Shown piece by piece: positions 1 through 11,071 of a stretch of 64,000 nucleotides of DNA. Both the position numbers and the translations under genes were made by a program. Source of the stretch: Acanthamoeba lenticulata (Eukaryota > Discosea > Longamoebia > Acanthamoebidae); assembly GCA_002179805.1 (NCBI GenBank), contig NAVB01000487.1, forward strand, positions 44,324 to 108,323. The letters run 5' to 3'. Numbering within the stretch: position 1 is the stretch's first letter; the number at the start of each line of letters is the position of its first letter. The notes under the pieces were generated by a model. The model was not told where the DNA came from and did not search any database. It saw only the letters and a list, made by a program, of their open reading frames with translations.

Positions 1-3000
1 CTCCACCGGTTCGTATGCTCATGTGTCCGGCTTTGGCTAGGCGTAAACTAACGTCACTAAAACCAAAACAATCAGAGAACCAGCTGCTGCGCGGGTCGGC
101 CTACGTGACGCTGGGCACCATCGGCAAGCGCATGCCCCATCTCCTCACCCAAAGCGGCGACCTGGCCATCCTCGAGATGCTCTTCAACCGCATTAGCTCC
201 GAGCCCGAAGCCGGTACTTGTTTACCACCAAGGGTGGGTATCATTGTGACTCGCGCTTATCATCATCATCATCATCATCTGTTTGCGTGCGCCAGTACGC
301 GGGTCAGTGCAGGATGCCCTCAAGCTGCTGGTGCCCGCCTTCAAGACCCTCAACGACGCCCTCTACACCAAGCTCGAGGCGCTGTTGCTAGCCAGCGTGG
401 AGCGCGTACGTGTCCAATCACCGTTGGTGTCTCGCCCTTGTCTCTCGTCGGCACTCTCTGACCGTGTGAGTGTGCATCTTGCGACGCAATAGGCCGAGTA
501 CCAGGCGCGCCTCGTTGCCGTGCAGTATGGTACTTGCGACCCGCTCCTCAGTCCGGCCCTCTTTGCTCACTGCTGACTCTCTTTTTTTTTCTTCTTTTTT
601 AATTTATAATCGCCTTTGACAGCCATCAAGATTTTCCCGTTCTCGCACGTGGTGAGCCGCTTTGTGTGCCTCCTTGGCGCCAGCGACGACCGGTCAGAGG
701 TACGTTCCTTTTCTCCACTTCGGCGCGGGGTTGAAGTGGAGGGCCCCAGGAAGCTGATTGGCTGGTTGCAGGTGCGAGACGAGGCCAAGCGCGGGTTGCG
801 GCCGTATGTGCACCATCACGTGGACATTATCTCCGACAGCACCCAGCCCTACCCGTCGTTCGTGGAGTTGGTGCGCTTCATCTCGAACCAAGTGGCCAAG
901 CGCATGGAAAACCTCAAGCACGACAAGAATGCGCTCCCCTTTGCCGCGGCGAGCTACGAGGAGTGTCTGGCCTTCCTCCTCAAGTGCCTCCGCGACAACA
1001 TCCGGCGCAGCGGCCGCACGTGGGCCGAGTTTCTGGCCGACCTCTCGTCTTCTCCCTCTACCAGCGATTGTCTTCCACTCTACCGGTATTTCCTTCTTTT
1101 ATCTTTTTTACTGTTGATATTTTTTAAATATTTTTTAATATGGGAAACAGGGACCTGCTGGAACTCGGGCTGGGAACGCGCGGGGGGCCGACGCTGCACC
1201 ACGTCGCGGCCAAGTCGCTCTACGCGACGCTCTACCACATGAGCGCGTCCGAGTTGGCCGAGTACTATGCGGCCAAGATCGGGCTGTTCCTGGGCACCGC
1301 CAACGATCTGCTCTACACGGGCGCCCACGAGTCGCGCGAGATCGTGGCCCGGATCGTGGGCTATGCCGCCCCGCACCTGCCGGCCGCGCGAGTGCTGGAG
1401 ATCATGCAGACCTTCTTGCCCCATCTCGACGCCAACGAGTTGAACGTCGACAAGGTTGAAGCCGCCATCAACACACTCGCGTACGTGCCGTCCAATTATT
1501 ATTATTATTATATATATTTATTTTTTTACCAAAATATTTCTGCGCAGGTTCCTGATTTGCCGAGGCCTGCAGTCGGGCACGATGCCGCCTGAGTGCAAGC
1601 AGCCCTTTGAGGCCGCCGTGGCCAAGCTCGCCGACGTGCTGGGCCACCGGTCGGTCCAAATCAAGGTACGCCTTGATCACTGCCGCCACAGCCATCCACC
1701 CATTCGCTGCGGCTAAGCCCGGCGGCGCCTTTTAGGTCTACGCCGTACGGGCACTTGGCGTGATCGGCCGTTATTCACCTCTGCCTCTGCCGGAGGCCCA
1801 AGCTGAGGGGACCAGTGAAGCGGCGGGCACGCTCACCAAGGGCGGCCTCATCAAAAAGCTGACCGGCCTGCTCGGCTCCACCTCGGAGACCAGGCTCATC
1901 GAGCGCCTGGCGCTCGCCCTCGGCTACATCTGCGTCGGCGAGCCCGACACCAAGCACAAGGTATTGTGCATTAATTTTAAACCTATTCCGTATACCAGTT
2001 TTTTGAATGATTTTTTATCTTTTGTTTTCCGCGTGTTAGACGGAAATTCTGGAGGCCCTGTACGCGCTGGACAAGAACAAGAGCGAGGAGATCCACTTCA
2101 GCGTGGGTGAGGCTCTCTCGTGCGTGGCGTCTGGTGCGGTCTCGGCCGCGGCCAAGGACCCGCTCCACCCCGAGATCGACGACCCGCTCGATGACGAGGA
2201 CGACGTCGAGGTCAAGGAACAGCGAAAGAAGAAGCAAAAGCTGGAGGCTAACAAGGCCGAAGAGCAGGACGAGAACGCCAAGCGACTTCAAGAAGAGCAG
2301 CGCGCGCGGCAACAGGCCGTGGTTGACGTGCCGCACCCAGAGGTGATGGAGGCCATGCTCACCAAGCTCTTTGCGCTGATCCAGTCCGGGGCCAACCTCA
2401 GCCGCAGCGCCGCCGCCATCTGGCTGCTGTCCCTGCTGCAGCACTCGTCCACCCACCCGGTGCTCCGCAGCAAGCTGGCGCTGGTCCAAGCCTACTTCTC
2501 CCGCCTCCTCGCCGGTACTCCCGCCCCGCCAGTTTGTAGTGCCCGGTGGGCTGATGGTGATGATGACTTGACAACTGGTGAAATTGATGACGACGACAGA
2601 CAACAACGAGGTGACGCAGGAGGTTGCGTCCAAGGGCCTGGTGATGGTCTACGAGCTGGGCGATCCCAGCATGAAGCGCCAGCTGGTGGACAACCTCGTG
2701 GCCACGCTTGCCACGGGCAAGGCCAAGCAAGCCGCCGAGGTCCAGCGCAAGGACGAGACGTACGCGCTCTCTCTTTTCCTTCTCCTGCGTCATCACCAGG
2801 TCGTGGCTGACGTCACGACCGAACATGTGTATGTGGGGTGTCGACTGTTCAAGGGAGGTCATCCCGGAGGGCGCGCTGGGCACCATGCCGTCGGGGATGG
2901 GCGGCGGTCTGTCGACCTACAAAGAGCTCTGCTCCGTCGCCAATGAACTGGTACCGCCTCCCTCCGATGTGCCGCGTGGCTTTGGTCTTGTGTGTCAGAC

Positions 3001-6000
3001 ACTGCAGAGCCTTGGCGTTGATCACGTGGCACCACTTTTTCCAACAGGGCCAACCGGACCTGATCTACCGGTTCCTGAACCTGGCGAGCCACCACAGCCT
3101 GTGGAACTCGCGCAAGGGCGCCGCCTTTGCCGCGACGGCGCTTGCCTCGCGGGAGGGCATGGAGTACCTCAAGCCCTTCCTTCCGACGCTCGTGCCTCTT
3201 CTCTACCGCTCGTCTTACGATCCCAACCCTCGCGTCGCCCAGGTTCGTCTTTTTTAAATTTTTTTTTAAAAAAACATTGATTTTGGTTTCAGATTTATTG
3301 CAAAAGCTTACAAATTTGTGATGTTGGTATGGACAGTCAATGCGCAACATCTTGAACTCGGTGACGGACGCGCGCAAGGCGGCGGACGAGTACTTTGAGC
3401 CGATCATGAAGGAGCTCCTCAAGGGTCTCGTCTCGAGCGTGTGGCGCACACGCGAGTCTTCCTGCTACGCCATCTCCGACGCCCTCCAGAGCAAGCTTTA
3501 CGGTACTTTTCTTTTCTTTTTTCTGTTTTAAAAGTAAATAAAATAAATAACAATTAAATATTAACCACTTTGTGTGCGCAGTGCATGTGGGGCCGTTCCT
3601 GAAGGACCTGTGGTTCCGATGCTTCCGCGTCATCGATGACATCAAGGAGTCCGTGCGCAAGGCCGCCATGTCCATGTTCCGCACGCTGTCGTCGCTCTCC
3701 GTGCGGCTGTGCGACCCGGTCTACACGAACCCGGAGCAAGGCCGCGAGGCCCTCGCCGTCATCATGCCTTTCCTCCTCACGGAGGGCCTCCACAGCCCCG
3801 TCAAGGAGGTTCTGGGCCTCACCATCGACCAGATCCAGAAGATCACCAAAGGTTCGTGCGTGTCGTGCGTGTTGTGTTGTGCGTCGTACGCTAATCTCGT
3901 GTGTCGTGTCCTGAACAGTGGCGGGCGCGTTGCTGAGGCCGCACGTGCCAGAGATTGTGCACGTGTTGGTGGAGTCGCTGACGCAGTTGGAGCCGCAGGA
4001 CTTCAACTACCTGGCCCTCCACGCCGACAAGGACTCGCAACGCGTGCTCGATCAGGCCCGCGTCAGCCTCAGTCGCCTTTCGCCCCTCAACGACACTGTG
4101 CGTCTCCCTCTGCTTTATTTCATCATTTGTTTATTGATTTATAGAAAAACTTATTTTTTTTTTGCTGACATTTTTTGGATTTCTATTCGCCAGCTGGACA
4201 TCTGCGTGAAGTACGTTGATGAGTTCAATATGGGGCCGCTGTCAAAGGCCTTGCAAGAACTGTTTGCGCGCGGCGTGGGCCTTCCGACCAAGTGCGGCAC
4301 GGCCCACATGGTCTCTTCGCTCGCCATGGTGGTACGGGCCTTCTCCACGCACCTCCCTCTCGTCCTTAAGGACGCTGTGCTGACGTGTCCTGCTCCCGCT
4401 GTGTGCGGCCGCCACCTGCAGTGTCCGCACGTGGTGAAGAGCGAGGCGCCGGCGCTGCTCAAGGCCCTGCGCGCCGCGCTCAAGGACAAATCGCCCATCG
4501 TGCGCTCGACCTACGCCAACGCCGCTGCTGCCCTGGCCCCGCTCACCACCCACGCGTCGCTCAAGCACTACGTCCTCCACCTCAAGGTCCACATTGCTGC
4601 GCAACTCTTCCTTTTCTCCTCTTTCTCCATTTTGTTGTCGTTTTAGTCATCGTCGGCTCACACGTGGTGGTTGCGTGGTACAGAAAATGTACACAGAGGG
4701 CGACGAGGTGGCGCGTGCGACGAGCGCGCAGTGCCTGCAGACCCTCGCGCGCAAGGACGTCGTCAAGGACCAGTTCAAAGTCATCGTCCCACTCGTGCTT
4801 CTCGGCAAGTACGTCAGCGATTTGCGTCTCGGTCCTCTTCTTGTTGTGCTCACCACGATGAACAGGAACGATGAGGGTGAGGAGACCCGCAAGCTATTCA
4901 AGGGCGTGTGGGACGAGATCGGAACGGCCAGCGTGGTCCAGCTCTACCTCAAGGAGATCCTCGACGCTCTTACCGAGTCCATCGGCGCCGCCTCGTGGGC
5001 CCTCAAGAAGCAGGTTCGCCATTTTATTTTATTTTATTTTATCATTTTATTTCAGTTTATTTCCTGATTTTCTGATCTTCTTCCTGCGTGGGGTACAGGG
5101 CGCGCTGACGCTGGCCGAGGTCGTGGAGAGCCAGACCAACGCCAACGCGCTGGCGCCTTACCTCGAAAGCCTCTTTGCGCTGCTCCTCTCTGGCCTCAAA
5201 GGCCGCACCTGGAATGGTCCGCACCAAACTCACATTCCTCATTTGGCCGCGAAGAAGAGCTCACGGCGCGTTTGTGTCGACACGCATCATGATCATCACA
5301 GGGAAGAGCGGGCTGCTGGTCGCGCTGGCCTCGCTGTGCCGCGTGTGCAAAGACCTGCTCCTCGCTCCCGCGACGACAGGCGCGAAGCTGCCCACCCCTG
5401 AACAGCTGCTGGCGACGGCCATCGCCGAGTGCAAGAAGCGGGACAAGGAGTATAAGCAGCAGGCCATCACCACCCTCTCCACGCTCCTGACCGTCTTCCC
5501 GCAGATCAACGTTTACGCGCCCGTACGTGCTACTCCCCCCCCCGGGCCCGCACGTGATCGTTTTCGTTCTTTTTCTTTCTTTGTTGGATCTCACTGGTGC
5601 GCGCCAAAACCAGGCCAAGGCCGAGCTGGAGGGCGTGGCGGCCGGCGTGTTTGATGACGACGACGAGCAGGACGACAAGGGCAAGGAGCGTGAGTATGAA
5701 AGCAGCAACGACGCCAAGCAGCAGAAGGACGGCGGGGAGGAGGCCAGACGCGAGAAGGGCCTGCGCGAGCGGATCCGCGTTGCGGCGATCACGGCCCTGG
5801 GCCACGCCTTCCCGTCGGGCGACGGCGCCGACGCCGTGGCTGCGCAGCGCGAGCTCGTGGAGCCGCACTGCCGGTTCCTCGTAGCGCAGGCGCGCGCCTC
5901 GGTGGCGCTCTACCAAGTGCCGCTCCTCCAGGCCCTCGCCCGCTGCGTCCGCGTGTTGGCCCCTTCGTCGTCATCTTCTTCCTCTTCAAGTGACAGCGCT

Positions 6001-6441
6001 GATGTGGCGCCAATGGAGGTCGAGGGCCAGCCCGCCTCCACAGCGAGCATCCTCAACCCGGGCCTCATCCGAGAGCTCCTCGACCTCTGCTGGTTCGTCG
6101 CCGGCGACACCAAGGTGCGTTCTTCGGATCCATTGATGGCAATGAACCAACAACAATACCTCACACGCGTGGTTGTGTCGCCCCAAAAGTTCCCGTCAGT
6201 CCGGCAGGCTGCGCTGGAGCTCGTTCGCGAGGTGGTCGCCAAGTGCAAGCACCGTACGTGATGCCGTATTGCTCGCCCTTTCCTCATCACGATCATTCTC
6301 ACCTGCTTCATCACAGACCGGGAGCTGATGGACGAAGCGCTCGTGGCGGAGATCAAGGCCGAGTTGGAGCGGGCGCGGGCCGACACGTCGCAGCTGCTGC
6401 TGATCCACGCCATCCTCAACGACCTGCCCCAAAAGCCGTGA
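1..6441 (+). CDS. ECM29: Proteasome adaptor/scaffold ECM29-like HEAT-repeat protein (5' end outside window)
   Basis: ECM29 binds the 26S proteasome, stabilises or quality-controls the core-regulator assembly and tethers proteasomes to other compartments. The translated exons are helical HEAT-type repeats throughout. The family-typical block '[21 protein letters not shown]' followed by [16 protein letters not shown] and a '[11 protein letters not shown]' stretch (about 3050-3215) is the main basis for the call. Further support is the segment [11 protein letters not shown] followed by [14 protein letters not shown] (about 4200-4315). About 15 exons are joined by short introns with gtacgt/gtgcgt-like donors. 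The first bases look like the tail of an exon followed by an intron, so the start codon lies upstream of the window. The frame ends LPQKP-TGA at 6439-6441. Acidic low-complexity inserts occur at about 2185-2300 and 5650-5750. The identification rests on remembered family motifs. Confidence 0.9.
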
Positions 6442-6459
6442 ACGGCCTTTTTTGTTGTG

Positions 6460-6465
6460 AATAAA
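6460..6465 (+). terminator. Likely polyadenylation signal of the ECM29-like gene
   Basis: AATAAA begins 19 bases after the stop codon, in an AT-rich stretch ahead of the next gene. Confidence 0.6.
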
Positions 6466-6567
6466 AACAACCAATCCAATTATTTTCTTGTTTTTATATA
6501 TATCATTATTGGCTGGTCTTTCCTGCGGCGTCTTACAGGAAAAGAAGCAAGCCAACACAACAAGACA

Positions 6568-7625
6568 ATGGCAGAAGTGGGCGTGGCGGACTTGAAGGTG
6601 GAGCTGGTGCGTTTTATTCTTCAGTTCGTGCAGCCCCTCAGCCTGCCGGCCTGCCGCGCAGTGTGCCGCTCATGGCGCCAAGCATTCCAGCAGCTGCACC
6701 TTCAACCGTTTTTGCACGACGAAAGCTATGCTGAGCGACTGGCGGGCAAGGGCTGGCTGACCGTCCTCCAGTGGGCCCGCGCCAATGGCTGCCCGTTAGA
6801 CCAGCTGACTTGCGCTGACGCAGCCGGGGGCGGCCACTTGGACGTGCTCCAGTGGTTGCGCGCCAGTGGACGTGCGCTCAAGCCGCCAGGGGAGGCCACT
6901 TGACCGTGCTCAAGTGGGCGCGTGCCAACGGCTGCCCATGGAACAAGAGAACCTGCATCGAGGCGGCCTGGGGAGGCCATCTGGACGTGCTCCTGTGGGC
7001 CCGCGCCAACGGCTGCCCGTGGGACCAATCGGTCTGTTCCGAGGCGGCCGCGGCCGGCCACTTGGCCGTGCTTCAGTGGGCGCGTGCCCACGGCTGCCCG
7101 TGGGATGAGACCACCTGCTCCGAAGCGGCCGCGGCCGGCCATTTGGCCGTGCTCCTGTGGGCCCGCGCCAACGGCTGCCCGTGGGATTGGCGCACTCGCG
7201 CAAGAGCGGCGGAGGGAGGCTATCTGGACGTCTTCGAATGGGCATGTGCCAATGGCTGCGCTGGGGACGAGTGGATCTGCACCGACGCGGCCAGAGGCGG
7301 CAACCTGAAGATGCTTCAGTGGGCGCACGCCAATGGCTGGCCCTGGGACGAGTGGACCTGCAGCGAGGCAGCCAAGGGAGGCCACCTCGAAGTGCTCCAG
7401 TGGTTGCGTGAAAAAGGCTGCCCGTGGGACCAGACGACTTGTTCTGGAGCGGCTGCGGGCGGACACTTGGACGTGCTTCGGTGGGCGCGGGCGAATGGCT
7501 GCCCCTGGGACGAGAGAACATGCCTCCAAGCGGCAGCGGGAAGCCACCGAGATGTGCTCCAGTGGGCGCAAGCCAACGGCTGCCCAGGGGCTGACGATCC
7601 GAGGCACAGCCTCATTGGCTTGTGA
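6568..7625 (+). pseudogene. F-box / 27-residue ankyrin-like repeat protein, reading frame broken by a small deletion
   Basis: Single-exon gene. ATG 6568 starts a protein with an F-box-like N-terminus (VELVRFILQFVQPLSLPACR, then AVCRSW). About 11 tandem units of 27 residues (81 bp) follow, with consensus GGHLDVLQWARANGCPWD then xxTCxEAA. The units resemble degenerate ankyrin repeats of amoebal and giant-virus F-box proteins. F-box proteins usually recruit targets to SCF ubiquitin ligases, and the repeats would bind the target. In the second unit the frame changes at about 6862-6868: 'DVLQWLRA' runs directly into 'WTCAQAAR' in another frame, with the NGCPWD segment missing. This fits a loss of roughly 19 or 22 bases. 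The first frame stops at 6903 and the second continues to 7625. It is a pseudogene unless the deletion is an assembly error. An upstream in-frame ATG at 6457 lies in the previous gene's 3' region and is less likely. Confidence 0.75.
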
Positions 7626-7692
7626 GTTTTCTACATCTGGTGGGGAAAAAGCAATCAAGCTTGTTTTTGTTTTTGTTTGACCTGCCACGTCG

Positions 7693-7741
7693 GCTGCTCG
7701 AGGCATTGAGGGTGCTTGTGCTGCTCGAGGCATTGAGGGTG
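7693..7741. repeat. Two-copy tandem repeat, period 27 bp
   Basis: The 22-base string GCTGCTCGAGGCATTGAGGG+TG occurs at 7693-7714 and again at 7720-7741, separated by CTTGT. It is a short local duplication in the gene-poor stretch 7626-8133. Confidence 0.8.
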
Positions 7742-7799
7742 TAAGGGCGTGACCGGGCGAGTGACATACTCGTCGCATAGAGCCGCCGCCCGAGGCGAG

Positions 7800-7935
7800 T
7801 GGGAGCGTAAGCTGACTGACCTGAGCTGGGCCGTCGTCCCTCTGGGCGTGGCGGTGGATCAACCATCATTGCTGACAGCGGCAACAATCGGGTGCAGGTG
7901 TGGCGCACCGAAGGCGACTGGGCGTGCTTTCTTTG
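7800..7935 (+). pseudogene. Remnant of an NHL-repeat gene
   Basis: Translation of about 7818-7915 gives 'LTDLSWAVVPLGVAVD' and, after a one-base frame change, 'STIIADSGNNRVQVWRTEGD'. The pattern GVAVD...IIADSGNNRVQVW is the core of an NHL beta-propeller repeat. Only one blade is recognisable, the frame is broken, and there is no plausible start or continuation, so I read it as a decayed fragment. Nothing else is recognisable between 7626 and 8133. Confidence 0.55.
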
Positions 7936-8091
7936 TGCTACCGCCTCATCAGAAGAGAAAGCCCTGGACCACTACCACCTCGTTTTCTTCATCACCGGTA
8001 CGCGCAAGCGGAAGAAGGTGGACTCAGGGCTCTGTCGCTTGTTTTGTTGCCCTGGGATAATAACTCGGACTTAAAACAGAAAATGCAGACT

Positions 8092-8122
8092 GTCTTTTGA
8101 GCAACAGGTCTTTTGAGCAACA
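8092..8122. repeat. 15-bp direct repeat just upstream of the nuclease-like ORF
   Basis: GTCTTTTGAGCAACA occurs at 8092-8106 and 8108-8122, separated by one base and ending 11 bases before the ATG at 8134. It may be a local duplication or a footprint of an insertion. Confidence 0.7.
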
Positions 8123-8133
8123 CCTTCTTTGCC

Positions 8134-9627
8134 ATGGCCAACCTGCATGCTGAACCTGCAGTGCCCTCAGCACAAACTCTCCTCGAGCGTCTCCTAAACT
8201 TTCCATTCATAGACGACATTCCGAACCTTTCTCTTCTTCTGGTTGAGATCTCGAAAGATGCCTACGCCCCCCTCCTCAGGAAGGTGGGTAAAAAAGTATG
8301 CAAGGACCTCGCTGCACTTCTCGCAGACCAACGGAGCCAGGTCGAAACTGCCCGAGGTCATTACAGACACACCCTCGAACAAAAGGCAAAGTGTGAGGAA
8401 AACTACGGGTACCAGAGTGACGAGGAAGATGACACCTCCTCCGCTGTCGCTGAAGCTGAGAACGAGTATGCACGGAGTTTGTCTGCTGCCCACTCAACGA
8501 TCTGCGAGGAGCTGGAAAAGGCGTCGCTACCACTGATGTCAACTCAAGCTGAGCTTGGCCAACAAGCAGGAGACCAGGCTCAAAGCCTCTTCACTAAAAA
8601 AGATCACTTGGTGAAGGGGGCCATCGCAGAAACGGCCATTTTGTACCTCCTCCGCTGCTTCGGGGCTACACTCTCGCCCCAGCATTCTGCAGCCGGTTGC
8701 AGAGCAGACGTGGTGTGCTTCCCTGCAACCCGGACCCTCACAAGTAGAAGGGTCTGGAATGAGGTGAAGTGTGTCGAGGCTTTCAACGACCGACGAAGCG
8801 TGCAACAACTCAAGACCGTTCTGCGAGGAGGCGAACCTGTCATTGTCTACCACTTCGTCCGTCTGCTTCAGCACCAAGCCAAGGGCTTCAAGGAGTGGCA
8901 AAAAACCCTCCTGCGTCAGATGGACGACACGTGCTCTAAGCATAACGGAACCAAGTCTCAAGTTTACGCTGTGTTCTACGAGCGGCCTCTCCTGACCATC
9001 GACGTTGACGCAGACGAGATCATCCGTGGAGCTCCTGGGCGGGTGGTGACGTTTCAAGGTGTCGGCGCGAGTGAGTTGCTGCAGAGTGGATTGGCAGTCG
9101 CCGTCTATCCACCTCAAGACCTCCCCTTCACCCCAATCGACGACTACACGCGTCACTGGCACATCGTCCAGCGCTCCCCGCTGCTTACTACTTTAGCGTC
9201 GTTGGAGCGGCGGAATGCGTTCGAAATGTATACGTGGCTCTCTCGTCACGAGCACGCTCCCAAGTGGGTGCAACACCGGACTGTGGCACCTCGCGACTGG
9301 GAGCTCATCTGCCAGACCATCAGGCTCCTCACTGAGTACCTCGACAAGCCGGTCATTTTATCAAGATTCGGATCTTCTCGACCAGTTCTTCTCTGGCACA
9401 GGACGCGCACCTACCCGTGTGGGTCTGGCCACGTCTGGGGCGGGTTCCCGCCGGCCTTCGCCGATTTCGAAGGGACAGAGGCGGAGAGCGGCGATGACTA
9501 CTTCTATGTCGACGCAGAGGGAGAGCAGCACGGCATTCATCTCCTTGTGGACAGGAGAGGGTTAGTCCTACCTGCTCCCACCGGTGATGATGCTCTCCTC
9601 GCCAACTTGCTCGATAGAGAGAGTTGA
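8134..9627 (+). CDS. Hypothetical protein with a PD-(D/E)XK nuclease-like core
   Basis: Intronless ORF of about 497 residues. I chose ATG 8134 because its context GCCATGG is good; the frame is open a little further upstream only through non-ATG codons. The N-terminal third looks helical, with a charged segment CEENYGYQSDEEDD. A core around residues 175-245 reads 'KGAIAETAILYLLRCFGA', then 'GCRADVVCF', then 'RRVWNEVKCVE', then 'QQLKTVL'. This follows the order of a PD-(D/E)XK fold: helix with E, strand with D, E-x-K strand, and a helix with Q. I recognise no named family and no confirmed substrate. The gene has no introns and visibly more A/T at third codon positions than its neighbours, which suggests an accessory or acquired gene. 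Other readings are a restriction-like nuclease domain in a mobile or defence gene, or a chance motif in an unknown protein. Confidence 0.7.
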   Translation: MANLHAEPAVPSAQTLLERLLNFPFIDDIPNLSLLLVEISKDAYAPLLRKVGKKVCKDLAALLADQRSQVETARGHYRHTLEQKAKCEENYGYQSDEEDDTSSAVAEAENEYARSLSAAHSTICEELEKASLPLMSTQAELGQQAGDQAQSLFTKKDHLVKGAIAETAILYLLRCFGATLSPQHSAAGCRADVVCFPATRTLTSRRVWNEVKCVEAFNDRRSVQQLKTVLRGGEPVIVYHFVRLLQHQAKGFKEWQKTLLRQMDDTCSKHNGTKSQVYAVFYERPLLTIDVDADEIIRGAPGRVVTFQGVGASELLQSGLAVAVYPPQDLPFTPIDDYTRHWHIVQRSPLLTTLASLERRNAFEMYTWLSRHEHAPKWVQHRTVAPRDWELICQTIRLLTEYLDKPVILSRFGSSRPVLLWHRTRTYPCGSGHVWGGFPPAFADFEGTEAESGDDYFYVDAEGEQHGIHLLVDRRGLVLPAPTGDDALLANLLDRES

Positions 9628-9653
9628 TGTTTCTACTACTTTGGCCGTCCGCG

Positions 9654-9659
9654 AATAAA
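9654..9659 (+). terminator. Likely polyadenylation signal of the nuclease-like ORF
   Basis: AATAAA lies 26 bases after the TGA at 9625-9627, in the 94-bp gap before the convergent SF3B4 gene. Confidence 0.6.
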
Positions 9660-9721
9660 GTGTATGCATGATGGTCTACGGTAACTCTGTTCATTTCAAA
9701 CTCTTCTTGCTCCTTCTCTAC

Positions 9722-10922
9722 TTACTGGCCGGCGGCCTGTGGTGGTGGCGCAACAGGGGCGGCCCCGGGAGGTGGCGCGAAGCCCTGCGGCGGGAAGCCC
9801 ATCGGCGGGAAGCCGCCAGGGGCGCCCGGCGGCGGCATAAAGCCCTGCGGCGGGAAGGGCGGCGGGAAGGCGCGCGGCGGCGCGCCCATGGGCGACATCA
9901 TGCCCGGCGGGGCAAAGGGCGGAGGCATCGGCATGCCGCGCCCGGCAAAGCCGCCCGGCGGGCCGAACGGCGGCGCAAACGGCGGCGGGCCACCAGCGCC
10001 CATGGGCGGGCCGCCCATGTAGCCGCCGGGGCCGCCAGCGGCGGCCGCCGCGGCAGCTGCCGCCGGAGCGGCGAACATCGTGTTGGGGCGCGTCTGCGTA
10101 ACGAATCGAGCCGGGTTGTTGGCCGCCAGCAGGCGCTCGGCGGCCGAGCCGTGGCGCTCGCCCGTCTTGGAGTCCTTCTTGATGGCGTACGAGACCGTGA
10201 TGGCGCGGTTGCACAGGTACTGCCCGTTCATCGAGTCGATGGCCGCGTCCGACGCCTCGAACGAGTCAAAGCTCACGAACCCGAACCCGCGGCTCTCGCC
10301 CGTCTCCGGATCGCGCATGATCTGCGCCACAACAACATCGACGACAAGGACAAAGGCGACGTCAACAACGATCATGATGGTGCTCAAAATGCTGATGGCG
10401 GTGATGATGATGAAGAAGAGGAAGCAAACCTTGGGAGTGGTGATGATGACGCCAAAGGCCGAGAATGTATCGTAGAGAAGCTTCTCGTCTACCTCTGCGT
10501 CAAGGTTGCCGATGAAGAGGTTGGCGCCAACGTCGACGGTCTTGCCATCGCGCTTGGCCTTATTGACTCGCAGCGGCTTGCCGTAGAGCTTGATCATGTT
10601 CATGATCTTGATTGCGTACTCGGCATCCTCTTCAGTAGCGAACTCTACAAAGCCAAAGCCTTGGTGCAGATTTGTGAGCTTGTCCTTGGGAATGTAGACG
10701 TTAACTGCACAAGAGCCCCAAATTGTGAGTGGATTGGATTGCGAAGCTGGAAAGAAATGCTGGAAGAGATGAAATGGATCTCCTGCACGACTATTCATAA
10801 ATTTACGTACCGACTGGGCCAGCCTGAAGCATGAGCTCCCACAGCAGTGCCTCTGTCACTCGTGGGTCGAGTTCACCGACGAAAGCGGTCGCATCCTGGT
10901 TTCGCTCCTCCCGGGCGTACAT
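9722..10922 (-). CDS. SF3B4: Splicing factor 3B subunit 4 (SF3b49/SAP49-like)
   Basis: SF3B4 is the SF3b subunit of U2 snRNP that contacts pre-mRNA near the branch point. Three exons can be placed: 10811-10922, 10430-10704 and 9722-10321, with introns of 106 and 108 nt and donors gtacgt and gtttgc. They give 328 residues. The start [19 protein letters not shown] is followed by a first RRM (ending in GFGFVEF) and the family-typical link [21 protein letters not shown] second RRM ([15 protein letters not shown]) leads to [20 protein letters not shown] and [11 protein letters not shown]. The tail is Pro/Gly/Met-rich ([18 protein letters not shown]), as in the human protein, and stops at TAA (9722-9724). 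The tail is shorter than in animals. It converges with the nuclease-like ORF. Confidence 0.95.
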
Positions 10923-11071
10923 CTTTCAGCTGCCGATGCAGTCTGTTGTTGCAACGTCTGTTCTTGATGCCAGCCAAGAAAAAGAAGAGAAAAAGGTTTC
11001 ATACTTGGCATTCTCTGTAATTCAAAATAAAAAATGAATGAGAAATAAATAAAATAATTTGGCTTTTGGTC

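Noticed and set aside
261..283. His-rich run (CAT repeats) in the first plus-strand ORF
   Set aside because: It is a trinucleotide repeat inside an intron of the ECM29-like gene; the flanking HEAT exons are in a different splice arrangement.
6900..7600. Regular 81-bp periodic DNA that could suggest a CRISPR-like or satellite array
   Set aside because: The period is exactly 27 codons with a conserved protein consensus and no unique spacers; it is a protein repeat.
9668..10834. 388-residue plus-strand ORF
   Set aside because: Antisense shadow of SF3B4, whose RRMs are unmistakable on the minus strand and whose introns it ignores.
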